A DNA stretch of 64,000 bases, taken from NCBI RefSeq assembly GCF_012849055.1, contig NZ_CP051677.1, forward strand, positions 4,851,001 to 4,915,000, written 5' to 3'. Positions 61,504 through 64,000 of the stretch are shown in pieces. A program made the translations under genes and the position numbers. Under the pieces are notes generated by a model. The model saw nothing but the letters and a program-made list of their open reading frames with translations. It was not told the origin of the DNA and did not search any database. Source of the stretch: Spirosoma rhododendri. GTDB taxonomy: Bacteria > Bacteroidota > Bacteroidia > Cytophagales > Spirosomataceae. The first letter of the stretch is position 1. The number at the start of each line of letters is the position of its first letter.

Positions 61504-62508
61504 TCATGGGCAACCATTCCCCCGGATGAAGATGCTGGTACCGCGCACCTCGTAGCTGGCATCGACCGAGCGGCACACCAGATCGAGCTGATTGTAGAGT
61601 GAGAGGTCATTCAGGTCGGCATTGATCGAACACGTACTGAGCGCATCGTTTTCCAGCACGATGTCGATGCCGTAGAGCGCCTGTAACCGGTCCATCACCG
61701 CTGGCAGTGGGGCCTTATCGAAGGTCAGATCCGGCAACTCCCGGACAGGCCCAACCAACACGGGCTGGTCGACCAGTGTCGGTACCAGCTGATGGCTATC
61801 GCTTCGGTAGGTAACCCGTTCGTTGGGTTTCAGCACGACCTCGTGTCGGCCGCGCTGCGCCTGATCGGCCACCGGGTACACCGACACCCGCCCCGTTAGC
61901 ACGGCGACTTCGACGTTACGGGTATCGGCGCTCGATTTGATGGTGAACGTGGTACCGAGTACCTCCGTAATCAGATCGCCCGTCTGCACCATAAACGGAC
62001 TGACGGGATTGCGCCGGACCCGAAAAAAGGCTTCCCCAGACAACGTCACAGCCCGGCGCGTTCGGCCAAAGTGAGCGGGGTAGGTCAGCCTAGCTTCCGG
62101 TTTGAGAACGACCACAGTGCCGTCGTCGAGCCGGATAGCCTGCGACCGGCTAATACGGTTGACGGTTACGATGGTGTTGGCGACAGAACCGGATTCAGCC
62201 ATTGCCGTTTCTGCGGCAACTGGCCGACCAGACCAGTAGATGAAAAGGCCAATACCGACCAGACCAGCCGCCACGACAGCTGCCCACGCGTACCGGACGG
62301 GTTGGCGCGAAGCGGGAAAATGGCTTGTTTTCGCGGCCAGTCGCTGCCAGATTCGCTGCTGAATAGCCCGCTTTTCTGCTTTGTTGAGCGGTGCTGCCCC
62401 TTCGCTGTCGATCTCGCTGTACCAGTCGAGAATCAGCTTCTCCTCCGCCGGGGTGCAGGCCCCGGCGAGATATTTCTGCAATAATTCGTCGAATTCGTAC
62501 TGCGACAT
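61504..62508 (-). CDS. FecR-type anti-sigma factor
   Basis: A 334-residue membrane anti-sigma/sensor protein. An N-terminal cytoplasmic part (MSQYEFDELLQKYLAG, then LILDWYSEID) leads to a helix near residues 76-98 (YAWAAVVAAGLVGIGLFIYW). The periplasmic FecR domain follows (DDGTVVVLKPEARLTYPAHF, GEAFFRVRRNPVSPFMVQTG) and a C-terminal DUF4974 part (LQALYGIDIVLENDALS). It relays a signal from the STN domain of SusC to the sigma factor encoded upstream. The start is ATG 62508; the frame to 62532 is not needed. Confidence 0.93.
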   Translation of the reverse strand: MSQYEFDELLQKYLAGACTPAEEKLILDWYSEIDSEGAAPLNKAEKRAIQQRIWQRLAAKTSHFPASRQPVRYAWAAVVAAGLVGIGLFIYWSGRPVAAETAMAESGSVANTIVTVNRISRSQAIRLDDGTVVVLKPEARLTYPAHFGRTRRAVTLSGEAFFRVRRNPVSPFMVQTGDLITEVLGTTFTIKSSADTRNVEVAVLTGRVSVYPVADQAQRGRHEVVLKPNERVTYRSDSHQLVPTLVDQPVLVGPVRELPDLTFDKAPLPAVMDRLQALYGIDIVLENDALSTCSINADLNDLSLYNQLDLVCRSVDASYEVRGTSIFIRGNGCP

Positions 62509-62557
62509 AAGCCAATTAGTTTGCCGGGCCACGGGTTGAGAGGTTACACCCGGATGG

Positions 62558-63115
62558 CTAGTTGTTGGTGTGGTATGCTTTCAGATTCTCTTTCAATAGC
62601 CGGATCGACTTGGTGATATGGTATTCCACGGCCTTTTCGCTCAGATTGAACTGAGCCGCGATAGCCTTGACGGATTGATTTTCGAAGCGGCTGAGCCGAA
62701 AAATTTCGCTGCTGCGTTCGGGGAGTTGCTTCAGCACATGGGCCAGCGCGTCCGACAGGTCGGTAAAATTGACCAGCTCTTCCGTGGCGAACGACTGCTG
62801 CAACTGGTTCAGGATAAGGTGCTCCTGCAACCGGCGATGGTTAATCTGCGACCGTATGTGGTTCATCGACAGGTGCTTGATCGCTACGACCAGATACGCC
62901 CCTACGTGGGTGATAGCCAGACTCTGACGCCGATTCCAGAGTTGCTCGAATACGTCATGCACCAATTCTTCCGCTTCTTCTTTTGTCCCGATCCGGTGGT
63001 AGGCTACGCTGAACAGCTTATACCAGTATCGATCGTACAGCTCTTTGAAGGCAGCGGTGTCTCCGTCTGCGAGGAAACGGACTAACTGCTCATCGGGAAC
63101 AGACGGGTAGTGCAT
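62558..63115 (-). CDS. ECF RNA polymerase sigma factor (FecI/Bacteroidetes sigma-70 type)
   Basis: A 185-residue ECF sigma factor. Region 2 has LYDRYWYKLFSVAYHRIGTKEEAEELVHDVFEQLWNRR, and region 4 has LKQLPERSSEIFRLSRFENQSVKAIAAQFNLSEKAVEYHITKS. It is 49 bases before the FecR gene on the same strand and starts the sigma-FecR-SusC-SusD set. Together they form a trans-envelope switch that induces the transporter when substrate binds. The start is ATG 63115 (MHYPSVPDEQL). Confidence 0.93.
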   Translation of the reverse strand: MHYPSVPDEQLVRFLADGDTAAFKELYDRYWYKLFSVAYHRIGTKEEAEELVHDVFEQLWNRRQSLAITHVGAYLVVAIKHLSMNHIRSQINHRRLQEHLILNQLQQSFATEELVNFTDLSDALAHVLKQLPERSSEIFRLSRFENQSVKAIAAQFNLSEKAVEYHITKSIRLLKENLKAYHTNN

Positions 63116-63213
63116 GCGGAAACCTGACTGATGTGAATTTATGTATAGTCACAAAAGCCAGGAAAATCCCTAAATACTTTTACAATTTCTTTGGATTACT
63201 ATACGGTAATTAC

Positions 63214-64000
63214 CTAGTCAAATAAATACCAGTCGACTCCGAAGGCGAAGCCGCGACGCATTTGGAGGTAGTTGGGCGTTACGAAGTAGCCCGGCTGGAA
63301 GACGCCCTGATTGGCGTGGGTCAGCTTCACGAACAGACGGGTGCGGTTGACGCGCAGGTTGGCGTACAGGTCGGCCAGCAGGTACCCTTCAACCTGCTGA
63401 TTGTTCTGAATGTAGAACTGCTGCGTAGCGGGCATGTAGGCGTTGGCGTAGTACAGCGATTTGTAGTGCAGATCGACCCCCACCTGAATGTACAGGGCTT
63501 TCGCGTACAGCACTTCATACTGGAAGCGGGCGTTCACGAAGATAGGCGGTGTCCGGAGGTAATCCCGGCGCGACTGCAAGGTGTAATACGCCTGCCCCGA
63601 CGCCAGAAACTTGCCCGCTTCAAGCCGGTACCCCAGCCCCGTTTGCAGAACCGAGAACGAGCCGGACGCCTGCCGGGCAATGGCCTTTTCGTCGTAATAA
63701 ACGTAGTTGGTCAGCAGGTAATAATCCAGCCCCGGTTCGAGTTGCAGCTTGCGGTAGCGCAGGTTCAGCTTGCCAAACGCGTGGTTATATCCCCTTAGGT
63801 TAAAATTCTCGTTGCGCCAGTAAAAGAGGTTGCTTTGCAGTCGCTCCTGCAACAGTGTCGGCTGCACGAAAATCGATGAGTAACCCGCCGTTATCAGACG
63901 GCTAGTGAGCTGCCCCTGGAGCCGGTATCCCCCACCCACCTGATACTCAGCCTCCGCCGTAATCTGCGACAGACTATCGGGGAAATAATAGCCCAGCCAG
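63214..64000 (-). CDS. Outer membrane beta-barrel protein, Porin_10-like (partial)
   Basis: The frame is open from the right edge of the window to the stop at 63214, at least 262 codons. It has an alternating barrel pattern with many aromatic belts, such as LNLRYRKLQLEPGLDYYLLTNYVYY and QGVFQPGYFVTPNYLQMRRGFAFGVDW. The ending 'G-x-F-x-T-P-x-Y-x-x-x-x-R-x-F-x-F-G-V-x-W' is that of putative Bacteroidota porins (Porin_10). The N-terminal signal peptide is outside the window. It lies 98 bases upstream of the sigma factor gene on the same strand. Its cargo is unknown. Confidence 0.8.
   Translation of the reverse strand, partial: WLGYYFPDSLSQITAEAEYQVGGGYRLQGQLTSRLITAGYSSIFVQPTLLQERLQSNLFYWRNENFNLRGYNHAFGKLNLRYRKLQLEPGLDYYLLTNYVYYDEKAIARQASGSFSVLQTGLGYRLEAGKFLASGQAYYTLQSRRDYLRTPPIFVNARFQYEVLYAKALYIQVGVDLHYKSLYYANAYMPATQQFYIQNNQQVEGYLLADLYANLRVNRTRLFVKLTHANQGVFQPGYFVTPNYLQMRRGFAFGVDWYLFD

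Noticed and set aside
1..64000. Transfer RNA and ribosomal RNA genes
   Set aside because: I looked for cloverleaf-like GTTCGANTC arms and rRNA core sequences and found none that fit; gaps between genes are mostly repeats or terminators.

Overview
This 64 kb window looks like chromosome from a member of the Bacteroidota, most likely order Cytophagales and close to Spirosoma. The signs are a SusC/SusD pair with a FecR/ECF-sigma switch, a one-piece hybrid two-component system ending in an AraC domain, TAnnTTTG-type -7 boxes with few Shine-Dalgarno sites, a Porin_10-type barrel and a moderately high GC content. I see no rRNA, tRNA, CRISPR array, prophage or transposase.

Layout. 1-9.9 kb: end of a nucleotidyltransferase, a GH65 disaccharide phosphorylase, a methyltransferase, frr and pyrH, a biotin carrier protein, dusB, a CPBP protease, cdsA. 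10-18.6 kb: TPR protein, SDR reductase, metG, kup, a CDP-paratose-epimerase-like SDR. 18.7-25.6 kb: TauE/SafE exporter and a cytochrome c maturation operon (ccmB, C, D, E, F) with small toxin/antitoxin-like genes inserted. 25.6-35.8 kb: dicarboxylate symporter, SRPBCC protein, a 1,325-residue hybrid sensor, a LytTR protein, glyS, an ECF sigma factor with a small membrane partner, a methyltransferase. 36-41.8 kb: a lone cytochrome oxidase subunit I, two alkylation-repair genes (ogt, alkA type) around an AT-rich stretch, a DUF4403 lipoprotein. 41.8-50.8 kb: FeoB-associated Cys-rich protein, DinB, inositol monophosphatase, Uma2, threonine aldolase, a GNAT-nitrilase fusion, DUF819, a DEAD-box helicase. 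51-64 kb: GMC oxidoreductase with its small subunit, phytanoyl-CoA dioxygenase divergent from an AraC regulator, then SusD, SusC, FecR, sigma factor and a partial porin.

The most unusual feature is not a gene. At least thirteen intergenic sites carry imperfect or perfect inverted repeats whose arms are themselves short tandem microrepeats: mostly 7-base words (AGGTTTA, AGGTTCA, ACGTTTA or CGGTTTN), 8-base words at two sites (TAGAGTTG, GAGTGAAA) and about 9 bases at two others (ACTGTGATT). They sit at or over the stop codons of neighbouring genes. At one locus the same kind of inverted repeat is opened up and carries an S23/IVS-type four-helix-bundle gene in its loop, between GMC and its small subunit. 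That suggests the short hairpins and the gene-bearing form are one family of IVS-like elements.

Six genes that should be intact (pyrH, an SDR gene, kup twice, an SRPBCC gene, a gluconate-dehydrogenase-like subunit gene) are each broken by the loss of one G or C in a run of four or five. This uniform pattern points to homopolymer errors in the assembly rather than six mutations, so these genes are described as if repaired.
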